A program made the translations under genes and the position numbers. A stretch of DNA of 64,000 bases, taken from Gnetum montanum (Eukaryota; Streptophyta; Gnetopsida; Gnetales; Gnetaceae). The notes under the pieces were generated by a model. It had not been told where the DNA came from. It did not search any database and saw only the letters and a list, made by a program, of their open reading frames with translations. Shown piece after piece: positions 22,761 to 32,852 of the stretch; positions within the stretch are counted from its first letter, which is position 1; each line of letters opens with the position of its first letter. The stretch lies in contig MNCI01026977.1 of the NCBI GenBank assembly GCA_015680685.1, positions 39,634 through 103,633 on the forward strand, written 5' to 3'.

Positions 22761-23071
22761 GATCCGTTAAGCGGACATCCATTCAAGCATGCAGTTAGTG
22801 TACTGAGGAATCACAAATTCAACAGTGCCTGTATGCAGCAACCACTACCCAAGAAGGCACCCAGTGGCTGACAGCTGATCCTGCTAGCAACACAATCTGC
22901 ATGGAACCGTTTGAGGGGCTCGTGGAAGCCTACATTGATAGCATGGATGTGATGAAGGATATTCATTGACAAACCTTCATCATTGATGACTTTGATGATT
23001 GGGGAAAGCTAGAGATCCCTGAGTGCTTCAAGCAAGAGCCCCTTGAATTAAAATCTCTGCCGGCTCATTTA
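22761..23071 (+). pseudogene. Protease-RT linker of C2
   Basis: In frame with protease and RT, with stops. Acidic stretches such as YIDSMDVMKDIH and DDFDDWGKLEIPECFKQEPL are shared with C3 (about 40210-40320) and C4 (about 50570-50690). No separate domain is recognised. Confidence 0.6.
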
Positions 23072-23835
23072 GAGTATGCATTCTTGCAAAATGGTAAGCC
23101 GGTAATTATCAACACTACCCTTGCTCCTGAACAGAAAAAGAAGTTACTGGTGAATGTAAACAAATGGGTTGCCTCATTTGCGTGGTCCTATTCTGAGCTA
23201 GGTGGAGTTGATCCCAGGATCTGCCAGCACTGGGTCTATCTTAACCCTTCCATGAAGCCATGGCGACAACCACAAAGACAGTTAAATCCCAAGTTGAAGC
23301 AGATAGTAAAGGAGGAAATTGAACAACTGCTTAAGGCGGGATTCATCTATTTAGTCGCCGATAGCGAATGGGTTAGCCCACTCATTATTGTACCTAAGAA
23401 AGGTGGTAAGTAGAGGGTCTGTATTGATTTCTAGTTGCTCAATATGGCAACGTTCAAGGACCACTTCCCACTCCCATTTGTTGACCAGGTGTTGGACATA
23501 ATCGCAGGACACCAATATTACAGCTTTTTGGATGGTTATAGTGGTTATAACCAGATTCAAATCGCACCAGAGGACCAAGCCAAAACTACTTTCACAAGTC
23601 CATGGGAAACTTTTGCATATAAGAAGATGCCCTTTGGCCTGTGCAATGCGACTGCGACATTCCAACGCCTTGTCTTATGCATCTTCCAGCAACAAATCGG
23701 CAATGGTGTAGAAGTCTTCATGGATGACTTCTCCACCTATGGTGCGACGTTTGAGCAAGCATTGGACTGCCTAGAGCAAGTTCTAAAGAGGTGTGTAGAC
23801 ACCAATCTGTGGCTCAACTAGCAAAAGAGCCATCT
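23072..23835 (+). pseudogene. Reverse transcriptase of C2
   Basis: Motifs in order: NPSMKPWRQPQRQLNPKLK, GFIYLVADSEWVSPLIIVPK then KGGK, CIDF, MATFKDHFPLPFVDQVLDII, YYSFLDGYSGYNQIQIAPED, TTFTSPWETFAYKKMPFGLC, NATATFQRLVL and the catalytic VFMDDFSTYG (family [YF]xDD). All catalytic Asp are kept. The wording PFGLCNAxATFQR and DGYSGYNQI is typical of Athila-type Ty3 elements. Stops replace Trp and Gln/Lys codons after KGGK, before LLN and after LWLN, but no frameshift occurs. Confidence 0.9.
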
Positions 23836-24520
23836 GATGGTCCAAGAGGGCATAGTGTTGGGGCATCTCATTTCATCAATAGGGATTAGTGTAGACCCTG
23901 AAAAGATCAGGGTCATCCAAGGAATTACCCACCAACCAAGTACTGTCAAAGATGTGTGGTCATTCCTTAGGCACTCTGGTTACTACCAGTGCTTCATTAA
24001 ACATTTCTCAAGGATAGCTCGATTGTTGGTAGAGCTTACAAAGAAAGACGTTCTGTTTGTTTGGACTAAGGAATGTGAGTCCGCATTCCAAGAGCTAAAG
24101 CAGAAACTCATAGAAGCTTCGGGTCTACAGGCACCTAATTGGTCCAGGCCCTTCCATATTATGATGGATGCCTCCAACTACGATTTGGAAGCTGTGCTTA
24201 CACACTGTGACAATTAGAAACATCCGTATTATATCCACTATGTAAGCTATAGCATTTTGGGTACACAACTGAACTACACCACCACTGAGAAAGAATTGAT
24301 GGCGGTGGTGTTTGCATTGGATAAATTCTAGCACTATGTGCTTGGATACGAGGTGTTTGTGCACATAGACCACAGTGCTATCCAGTTCCTGATGAAAAAA
24401 CCAACGGTAAGCCCCTGCATAATCTGGTGGTTGGTAATTCTTCAAGAGTTTGATCTGACCATGGTAGACAGAAAAGGGTCCAAGAATGTGGTTGCTGACC
24501 ATTTGTCTCGATTATGATGG
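23836..24520 (+). pseudogene. RT connection and RNase H of C2
   Basis: Reads VLGHLISSIGISVDPEKIRV, GYYQCFIKHFSRIARLL and KECESAFQELKQKL, then the RNase H start IMMDASNYDLEAVL. It continues with QLNYTTTEKELMAVVFAL, GYEVFVHIDHSAIQFLM and VVADHLSRL. RNase H removes template RNA during reverse transcription. Three stops interrupt the frame, which is otherwise continuous with RT and integrase. Confidence 0.85.
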
Positions 24521-25990
24521 GATAACACAGAAGAGGAGAAGCCTTTATCGGATCAATTTCTAGATGAACTCCTCTTCACAGGCACCGTTGATCCCCAAGC
24601 ATCCAAAGAATCTCCTTGGTTCAACCACATCCTTACCTACCTTACAACATAGGAGCTACCAAAAGAATGGAACCATCGGCAGAAACAACAATTTCTCCAT
24701 AAGGCCAAGCATTTCATGGAAATGAATGACCACCTCTACAAGGTGTGCACAGACAACTTGGTCCGATGGTATGTCCCTGATGTTGATACACTGCGCATCC
24801 TCCAAGATGCTCACGAGGGCCCTTGTGGGGGCCACTATGCTGGACATAGAACAACCATTAAAATCCTACTTGCAGGGTATTATTGGCCTACACTCTTCAG
24901 GGACACACAATGGTTCGCCTGCTCCTATGAACGATGCCAACGAGATGGTGGGATGTCAGCATGGTTGGAGGGACCTCAACAGTGGATTCAACCACTGGAG
25001 CCCTTTGACATTTGGGGTATAGACCTCATGGGGCCCATCACCCCCTTATCAAATGGAAAGGCGTATATCATCGTGGCGGTGGACTACTATACAAAGTGGG
25101 TAGAAGCGGCAACCGTCATTGACTGTTCTTCCAACACCACCGCACGATTTGTTCAACAAAAAATCATTACCAGGTTTGTAGTGCCTCGTGCACTTATTTC
25201 TAACAATGGGATTCACTTCACAAGGGTTACTTTTCGTAAACTCATGCAACGCTTAGGAGTAACACAAAAATTTACAACACCTTATCACCCCCAAGCCAAT
25301 GGGCAGGCCGAAGTCACAAGTAGGGAAATTACTAAGATCCTTACACGAATAATTAGCAAATACAGGAGGGACTGGAGTACCAAGCTTGACGATGCCCTAT
25401 GGACTTATCGCTCCACCTGGAAACTTCCTGTTGGGTACTCTCCCTATGAGTTAGTGTATGGTAAGTTGCCAACACTTCCAATCTAAGCAGAACTCTGAAC
25501 ACTATCCACCGCCTGTGACCTTGACCTTGACCTAACCCTAGAACAACGAGAACGATTAATCAATTTAAGTGTGCTAGATGAGAACCAATTAGTAGCCCTA
25601 TTTTCCAATGAAACCCACAAGGCCTACAACAAGCAAATACATGATCGTAAGATTAGAAAGGTCACCTTTTGGTGTGGAGACAAGGTATTGTATTGGAATC
25701 CCTCACATATATCCCAACCGATGAAGTTTCAAACGCCATGGGAGGGACCTTATATTGTCTCCAAAACCTTCCCATCCAGAGCCTTGCTAATTCACAAACC
25801 TAGGGATCCCACCAGAATGCAGTTGGTCAATCGCCAACAACTCAAACCTTTCCGTGAGTTTCACACAGCTAGTGTCACAGCCTCATCATCAGCCGATCAT
25901 CCACACTCCATATTTTGCATCCCCCCCCTTTCCACTCAGTCATGGGGGAGACCCTCATCCCTACTAACCATTTCACTGCACCCCTCATGA
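24521..25990 (+). pseudogene. Integrase of C2
   Basis: Zinc-binding region: DAHEGPCGGHYAGHRTT, GYYWPTLFRDTQWF, CSYERCQRDGG. Core: EPFDIWGIDLMGPIT with the first catalytic Asp, then VVPRALISNNGIHFT, where the second Asp of SDNG has become Asn (compare IISDNGTHF in C4 at about 53190). The Glu lies in TTPYHPQANGQAEV. C-terminal module: GDKVLYWNPSHI, KFQTPWEGPYIV, FPSRALLIHKPRD, the GPY/F type without a chromodomain. Stops lie near 25486. The end overlaps the PPT-like run at 25937. Confidence 0.88.
25937..25951 (+). other. Internal PPT-like run after integrase, C2
   Basis: CAGTCATGGGGGAGA, matching the true PPT at 30951-30963 (AGTCATGGGGGTA) over 11 bases. It is conserved at the same place in C3, C4, M1 and M2. 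Confidence 0.6.
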
Positions 25991-26497
25991 TTTTATCATT
26001 TTTTGTTTTACACTTTTTTTGTTTTCTATTTTTTGTTTTTTCCTTCTTTGTTTTGTACCCTTTTTGTTTTCCAATTTTTTGTGCTCTTTTTGCTTACTTT
26101 TTGTCGTCATCCTATTGTTTGGCGCGGTTGGTTTTCATTCTGATGGGTACTGAAATAGTCTTCCTAGTTTTCTAGTTCCTGCCTTTGCATGGTTGTCCTT
26201 GGTTTTATGACATTCCACTTCATATACTCAACCGTGAGTCCATGCCATCCACCCATTCACCATCTCATGGTTTTCCTTGTGTCGTGCACATGAAACCCCT
26301 TAAATTAAAAATGTTTTAATGAATGTGTAACTTGTGTAGTTCCCTGACTGCAGGATGACCCACTGGTTTGAATCGGGTGTGAATTCAAAGGGAATGCTTT
26401 ATTCATTATTTGTTCTATTCCCTAGGTTGCTGATGTCTCCTTACGGATTTCCTACCACTCCACGTCTCTCTCCGCAGAAGTTTTTGGGTATTCAACC

Positions 26498-26709
26498 TTG
26501 CATGGTGTGGTCCTCATTCGAAAAAAGAAAAGAAAAGAAAAAAAACAAGAAAAGAAAAAACAAAAACAAACAAAATAAATTGAGGATTCAAAGCACACCC
26601 CTTCGTCGGATGCATGCACACACGCATGGGTCTTTGCATGGTGTGGTTCCCCCACACAGAATAAAAAAACAAAACCATATCACAGTGGGAATTCAAAGCA
26701 CACCCCTTA
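26498..26709 (+). repeat. Tandem A-rich cassettes in C2 spacer
   Basis: Two diverged units share the borders TTGCATGGTGTGG and ATTCAAAGCACACCCCTT with an A-rich centre of different length. C3 also has two (43861-44025) and C4 has one (54556-54645). Confidence 0.65.
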
Positions 26710-27184
26710 GACCATCTCTCACGGGCCACCCACATTTGTTATGGGACGTCCTTGGTCCTCTCTAACTTTGTCCCGTTTCACTTCCCTCTTTTCACGTTTC
26801 TTGGAGTGGTGGTTTTCTATGTGGTCATTCTTGTTTCCTTGGGGGATGGTCGGGATTTTGTCTATAGCTACGAGGTCACTAGTCGCGGATGATTTTGGGT
26901 CTAATTTTAGGAAGATTCTACTGGGACACTTAACCATGCTTACACGTGGGGTTTCATGTGGCTGACACTCGGTCTTTTCATTTTCTTCTCTCCTTCCATT
27001 CTCGCTTCTCTTCGTACTCACCTCACTGCCCTTTTTATGTTGTGTGTTCATCGTGTTTCCTGTTGGTCTCTCATGCCTTGGCGGGTTTCTCTTGGTTGGC
27101 GTCTTCACTCGTAACACCATTTATCGGCTCCCGAGTCCACGGACCCTGGTGTCAAGGGTATGCAGGGGCTTTACGGCTGTTGCT

Positions 27185-27209
27185 TGCTATGGGGAGGACC
27201 CACCTGCAT
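27185..27209 (+). other. Conserved spacer box, copy C2
   Basis: TGCTATGGGGAGGACCCACC followed by TGCAT, aligned with the boxes in C3, C4, M1 and M2. One frame over it reads LLWGGPTCI, as in M1 (LLWGGSTCI) and C4 (LLWGGSIYI). Confidence 0.6.
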
Positions 27210-27474
27210 ATTCTTAGTTTTGCTTGTTACGTCTCCACTCCTTTGGATTTCTTGGTTCATTGTTTCAGTGTCCCATCGTTCGATGCCATCCTTGCTTGAG
27301 TTCTTTTTGACCCTCATTCTCCAATTTTGTTTTGTTTTTGCACTTAATTTCCTTCCTCTTGTCTTTCGCCATGATTGAGCCTTTTCTGCGCTTCAATCGC
27401 CTCAATTTAGATTTTTAAATTGTTCATTTCGGGTTTTTTTGGGTTGGTCAACGCTGGTCCACGGGTGAATAGTG

Positions 27475-27566
27475 CTACATATACGGGGCCCCGTATATGT
27501 AGCCACTATGTATATGTGGCTGTGTATACGTGGCCCCGTCGACACAGTGCCCAACCCCTATAAATA
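27475..27566 (+). promoter_or_regulatory. Internal promoter-like module upstream of C2 ORF2
   Basis: It opens with a perfect 28-base palindrome (27475-27502) built on CTACATATACGGGG. GTATATGTGG and GTATACGTGGCCCCGTCGAC follow, then the TATA box TATAAATA at 27559-27566. The words GTATACG and GGCCCCGT are also the U3 words of this element's own LTRs. ORF2 starts 317 bases downstream. The position suggests a separate promoter for ORF2; activity is inferred. Confidence 0.6.
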
Positions 27567-27882
27567 CCCTGCTGCACTTTGTATTTTTCATCATTTGGAG
27601 TCCAACTTGAGGGGAATTTTTACCATTTTTTCTGCCTAACCCTTCCCAACGCACCTACATTCTATCGTGTGTCTGCATCAACCTATCTTCTTCCTTTTAC
27701 ACAACCTGGAGGTATGCACTTAGTCGTGGGGGGGNCTTTGGTCCTAACCCCTAACGTAACACTCCGGGAGACTTAACGGTGTGCCTGTGCCATTAACATA
27801 ACTTGGTCAAGCTGAAAAAGGTATATACAGACCATTTTAGGCTAGTTTTAAATAGTCTAACAGATGGTTATGTTTGTTTCAA
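27567..27882 (+). other. ORF2 leader of C2
   Basis: Putative untranslated leader with a G-rich PPT-like run at 27721-27735 (TAGTCGTGGGGGGG, then an N). CATAACTTGGTCAAG near 27800 is shared with C3 and C4, where ORF2 is missing. A spliced leader is possible but not shown. Confidence 0.4.
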
Positions 27883-30710
27883 ATGGCACCCAAGCCCAGG
27901 CATCCAAGGGACGAAGGACCATCACAACTAAGGGACAAGCGCCCACGTACAGGAAGGGGATGAGGAGTGCAACCGCCAGAGTATGCAGAGGGTTCTCATG
28001 CAACTAGACCCATCTGCGAACAACCTAACGTGGAATCTGTCCACTAGATTTTCGAAGAGGATATTCCCGGCGTGTAATCACTAGGGGATGAGATGCCTGG
28101 GATAGCATCATGGCTTAAGGTCACACTAACCTAAGCCTGCCTTGATGTTATCATGCCACGCGAGGTGCAACGGATGGTCCTCCAAGAGTTAAATTTTGGG
28201 CCATTCCTCGAGAACGCTCTAGAAGATGTTAGACTTCAATTGCAGAGCTCTCCGATGTGGCCAGTCATCACAACTAGTGGTGAATGGTACTTAGGAGAAA
28301 CATACCTCTTCTAGACAAACCGGCAACTAGGGTCAAGAGTAAGAATCAAGAACATATATGTCTCTTACTCTTCAGATGCAATAGCACAAGCTTTGGGGTT
28401 GCTCGAAATTGGGGTAGATGTGGTGGAAATTCCTAAGCAGGCCGATCTAGGGGTAAAGGTGTAATGGATCCAACGGTGCTATGGGGTAGAGCGCAAGGAT
28501 TTCGGCTCCTTGACCACAATGGAGAGAGTCTATTCAAAGGTAGCATCTTACCATCTTAATCCAACGGTGAGACCCAGCAAAATCACTACCTTTTCCACTC
28601 GTGTGTGTGCCGTCTTGAGTGGGAAATTTCCCATGAGTCTTCCACAGCTAAGGTTTTTGAAAATTGAAAAGAGGTTCACAGAGAACGAACATGGAAGACG
28701 CGCTCTCCCTTTTCCTTGCTTAATCTAAAAGTTATGCAAACGGGTAGGGATAGCATGGTACTCTAATGATATCATCCGGCGCACCCCAATTACCTCGTGG
28801 CGAGAAATGATGAAAGAAAAAACTCCTGCCGCCACACAGACAGAGGAAGAGCAGTAACCGCCTCCACCACCTTTGCAAACAACACAGCCGGGCTCGCAAA
28901 CAATAGCAACATACATCCGTGAAATCTGAGAAATGCTCTCGAATCAGCGAGAGCAATCTGGCAGAACTGGTGGAGGAGATGATCCTTCGGTCTATCACCC
29001 TGCCATGAGTCACCTAGAGCAAGTGGCGCAATTAGTCAGCTTGCTTGAAAGGGAGGGGCCAATATTTTCTGCTACCCGAGCATCCAAGATGTATCAACTG
29101 CAACTCAGGAATTATTCCCTGAAATGTCAGGGAATGCTACTACCTTCTTGGTATGCTTGGAGGATGGTGAGGGGGCGACGGTCCTGGTGATGTAGCACCA
29201 GGGACAAGAAGTTGCGGTCGAAGTGGTTGCTGATACCATTGCTACCGCTCTCAATGCACTAGTAGCACCTGTACCAGACATCCATGGACTCCAAGATGTA
29301 CAGATGTCTGCTAGAACTTCACGTAGTAAGATGGATGCAGCCCAACATGAAGAAATGTTGGACCGACTGATAGGAATCATGCAACCGCTTCTGGATGTCT
29401 TCGATCTTCCAGACAACATCACTGCAACCCAGTCGGAGTTGTTATCGACAAGGGGCAAAAGCTTTGTTTTGGAAGGACAACTGAAGGCTACTCAAGCTAC
29501 TTGTTAGCGCTTGACAATGGAGGTTGCCCAATTAAGGGCACAGCTTGCCAACCCAGCCATCCTCGACCGCGAAATCACTAGAGATGAAGCTTTCCAATAG
29601 CTTTAGCTTAAACTTTAGGTCATTGAGGATGAAAGGGAGACAGTGATCCTAGATAAGGCCATAGCAGATGCTTGAGCATATCATTTAGAGAGAGACTTGG
29701 TCGAGGTTCACCAGGAGAACGTGCAGGTAACCATTGAAGTTCATTGCTTGCACAGTGTTGGTACAAAGAACGAGCACATGAAAGATTTCATCCACCAACA
29801 GTAGGAAGAGCTAGCTAGGGTAAACGCCGATATGAGAAGGTTGGTTGCTGAGAATCAAAATCTTTCAATGGAGGAGGTTCGGGCATTACGACAGAAGTCT
29901 ACAATCGAAATTGCCGCTTGGAGGAACGAGGCCCTAAAGTTTGAAAGAGTCAAAAATCATTATAGGGACCAAGTGGGATTGCAGAAAGAGGTGAACAAGA
30001 AGCACATTCATGTCGCTAAGGCCTAGATGAACCAAGCGCTCCAACAGCTTAGAGAAGGAGGAAATGTATGGCCATCCATCTTCGATGGATTGAACGCTTA
30101 CAACAAAGCAGAAATTCGCCTAAAGGAGCTGCAAATTGAAGAAATGACAGAATACATAGAGTTAGCCAACCTTTGGTTTGCAAACCTAGCTATGCTTACA
30201 ACTGGGAGACCATGGTCAGAGCTAGAGAAACAAGTGGCCGCCTTGTATTCTCTATACGAGGGTGAGTTCCAAGCACACAAGGAAACAAAATAGAAGCTGG
30301 CAATAGCAAACGTGGAACTCGAGGTCCTCCGTACAAGATTTGAAGGCCAACGTACGATTGTAGAGGACCTGGCCCAAAGAATGAGTGACTAACAGCAACT
30401 GCAAGCATCAATTCGAGTGTTCGATATTGAACGCAAACAGTTCACAGCCTAGTTTGTCAATTTGAAAGAACTCATCCTGGCGCTGCCTTGCCCTTGGGAA
30501 ATTCTAGTTCCAGCACACATTGGAGAAGTTGCCTGGACCGTGAACGACCCCAGCAGCAAAGAAGAGAAAATGAGGGCTCTCTTGGAGGCGTTTCGGCTGT
30601 CTTTGGAAGCTACAGCTGCCATAGGGTTACTAACATCCATGCCGCCACCAACGCACGGGCCAGAGGCTAGAGGGTGTCCATCAGAACCACTACCCCTAGG
30701 GATGGTGTGA
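27883..30710 (+). pseudogene. ORF2 of C2 (post-integrase coiled-coil protein)
   Basis: Start codon at 27883 gives MAPKPRHPRDEGPSQLRDKR, matching the ORF2 starts in M1 and M2. About 940 codons. The N-terminal part has VQRMVLQELNFGPFLENAL, SPMWPVITTSGEWYLGETY and IKNIYVSYSSDAIAQALGLL. After a Pro-rich linker (about 28860) comes a long Glu/Lys/Gln-rich helical region, for example VRALRQKSTIEIAAWRNEAL and EIRLKELQIEEMTEYIELAN, likely a coiled coil. The C-terminus is Pro-rich. One frame runs from 27883 to about 29100 and, after a single shift, another to 30710; the rest of the damage is nonsense codons. No signal peptide or membrane helix is seen. I do not recognise the family; the position is that of env-like ORFs. 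Confidence 0.7.
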
Positions 30711-30950
30711 CCTCCTCCAGCAATTTTGAACATCTTCTTACACCGCAGAGACTCCAGGATCGGCGAGGTGTTCAATTTTGTCTCTGAACACCGCCATTTT
30801 TTTTGTAATTTGTCCTTCTCTGTTACTCGGGCACTTGGTAAATTCATGTTAGGTCATATGTGTGTCATTTATGTGTTTAAGTTATGTGTGTTGTAAATAA
30901 GAATCCATACCTTCCAAATTGTAAAGTAACTCGAGAACAAGTTTTTGCTC
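30711..30950 (+). other. 3' untranslated region of C2
   Basis: Contains GAGGTGTTCAATTTTGT, CTGAACACC and CTCGGGCACTT. All three are recognisable in C3 (about 45040-45120) and C4 (about 55970-56040), which lets the ORF2 loss in those copies be placed. Confidence 0.6.
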
Positions 30951-30963
30951 AGTCATGGGGGTA
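30951..30963 (+). other. Polypurine tract of C2
   Basis: AGTCATGGGGGTA immediately before the 3' LTR start TGATGAAG, identical to C4 and M2. Confidence 0.85.
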
Positions 30964-31885
30964 TGATGAAGTGTCAAAAGTCACTGCGTCGACTGGGCTG
31001 CGTATACGCAGCCGCGTCAATGCGGCCCCGTTGACGCAGCCACCCCACGTCAACGGGGCCCCGTATACGCAACACCCTTCCTGAATCTATAAATATGAGG
31101 GCCTTCTGCCTCATTTAGGCATCTTTTTGAGTAGTGATAGCGAAGCTCTTGCAGTTTGCTCCCATAAGAGATAGAATATTTTCCAAGTGCCCGTAGTAGG
31201 TGTATGAAAAGCGATCGAATCATTATTCGAGCGTTGATGTATCTGAGCCCATTGGCGTGACGACAATAAAGACAAACTGTTCATGCAATCCTTGCACCAT
31301 TTGGACTTAGTTGTTTCATGCATTCAATAGTTTAAGATGTTTATGCTTTATTAATCAATTGTTTATGTTTTATTAGTTACTCGTCAATTATTTATGTTTT
31401 CATTATTATAATTTCAATCGTTAGTGTTCATTCGTAGTTTGTAAAAGATATAAGTATGACCATCTCGAACGTAATCTAAACACTTGGTAAACCTAGTGAC
31501 CCTTAACGTCTGGTAGCCCAGCAGTGTTAGGAAATGCTCAGAACGTGGTCGGAGGATGGGACTAGATGCTTATGCTAGGAGTAGTTAGCATATACACTAG
31601 GAAAATTAGAGATTAGATAATAGTTTATTCATTACTTCCATACCTCACTTAGTCACCGAAAAAGATAATTAAAAAGATATAAAAATCATTAGTCGTAGTC
31701 TCACTTAACCATCGCAATAGAACTTTACAAGTGAGATTAGGATGACAATGACTGTTCTAACCCAAGGTTTCACTAGGTAGAAGTTTGGTGCATGTTAAGT
31801 GCTTACAGTCTGCAGAGTTCGACAGGATCGCGCATGAACGCTTGTATTTGTATGGTTGGGCGTAGGGATACCTAGCCGCTCATCA
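30964..31885 (+). mobile_element. 3' LTR of C2 (type B)
   Basis: 922 bases with the same ends as the 5' LTR. U3 has one more palindromic unit than the 5' LTR (around 31000-31020). TATA box at 31088-31095, AATAAAGAC near 31267. It supplies the ~130 bases hidden by the N in the 5' LTR. Confidence 0.9.
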
Positions 31886-32345
31886 TGGTGTATTCTAAAT
31901 TACTATCAATTTTTTCAACTGATGCCAAAATTTTTACTTCTTCTATTGATGTGGAAATTTTTCTTAATTCTAAAAATAAAAATTTACAAGTTGGTGAACA
32001 AAAATTTAAGACACCTTCTTCTATTGATATTGATGTAACCAAAACACTTGATTTTATTCTCTTTGTTGATGTATACGAGTCACTGGTAGCTAATGCTATA
32101 CCATAATATGTGTTGATTAAAATTTCGGATGACTATCCACATAATTAAACTTTTGCTTCACAATCAAATAATGTAATACAAAAACATGATGTTCAAGTCA
32201 TTCATGCTAAGTATTATTCTAATTTTTTTAGGTTATTAAACTAGGCAATGCTTCAATGGTGTAGTGCTCCCTAGAAATAGGGTCATTTATACATTACCAT
32301 GTAGTGTTTATCATTTGTAAGTGGGATTTGTTAGTATTAAATATA
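31886..32345 (+). repeat. Unidentified older repeat, copy 1
   Basis: Colinear with about 62065-62545. One frame reads DIDVTKTLDFILFVDVYESL here and DVDVTKTPEFVLPVDVYESL there, so it is probably coding sequence of an unknown element or gene. Later matches include TCATTTGTAAGTGG. It is the right flank of C2. Confidence 0.6.
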
Positions 32346-32852
32346 CAAGAATTAGTTTTTTAATTCATGATAATGAAAAGAAGGTAATCCATAACTAATT
32401 ACAACTAAGGAGTACAACATATCCTAGGAACTATTGTAACTCCCTGTGAAGTATGAAAGAAAGTCAAACTTGAACTATGGCATGCATGTGTAAAAAATAA
32501 GAAATAAAAAGCAAAGTAAGAAAAAAAAATTAAAGGAAGAGAAGAAATTGTATTATGTTTATATGGAATACTAGTCAGCATAATAAAGGCAATTTAAGTA
32601 CAAGTCAAAATTATTGTAATGTGGAAAAAAGGTAGTTCTAATTTTGCTCATAAAACTAATAAGAAGATGTTGTAGAAGATCTAATTGGACAACTTATAAG
32701 ACACAAGGTCTAGGTTTTTAAAGAGAAGTAGAAGATCCAAGATATGCCATTTATATTCTAGTTCATTTCTCTTAAAGAATACAAGAAGATGGTTGGACTA
32801 TGAGTCCTAGTAAAGTTAGGTTAGTAATGGCTTAATGAAGTATGTGGAATAT
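32346..32852. other. AT-rich sequence, nothing recognised
   Basis: No conserved coding or repeat end is seen. It probably belongs to the same older repeat as its neighbours. Confidence 0.4.

Larger units (their letters stand above)
25991..27474 (+). other. Integrase-ORF2 spacer of C2
   Basis: Non-coding. It opens with a T-rich tract of TTTTGTTTTC/ACA-like words (25990-26105). Then come two cassettes, each running from GCATGGTGTGG through an A-rich stretch to ATTCAAAGCACACCCCTT (26498-26604 and 26634-26709). The conserved box follows at 27185-27209. Open frames of up to 136 codons are present but run through low-complexity DNA and are not conserved between copies. Confidence 0.65.
19313..31885 (+). 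mobile_element. Athila-like element C2, near full length with ORF2
   Basis: Two LTRs (19313-20091, 30964-31885) with TGATGAAG and CTCATCA ends enclose PBS, gag, protease remnant, RT, RNase H, integrase, spacer with internal promoter, ORF2 and PPT. Possible target duplication TGGGG / TGGTG with one mismatch. The LTRs are close in sequence, so it is the youngest copy here. Gag, pol and ORF2 are closed by nonsense codons, with few frameshifts. It inserted into an older repeat whose relative lies at about 62050. Confidence 0.88.

Noticed and set aside
26355-27378. Long open frames on both strands in the C2 spacer
   Set aside because: They run through A-rich or T-rich low-complexity DNA and are not conserved in C3, C4, M1 or M2, apart from the short LLWGG peptide over the box.
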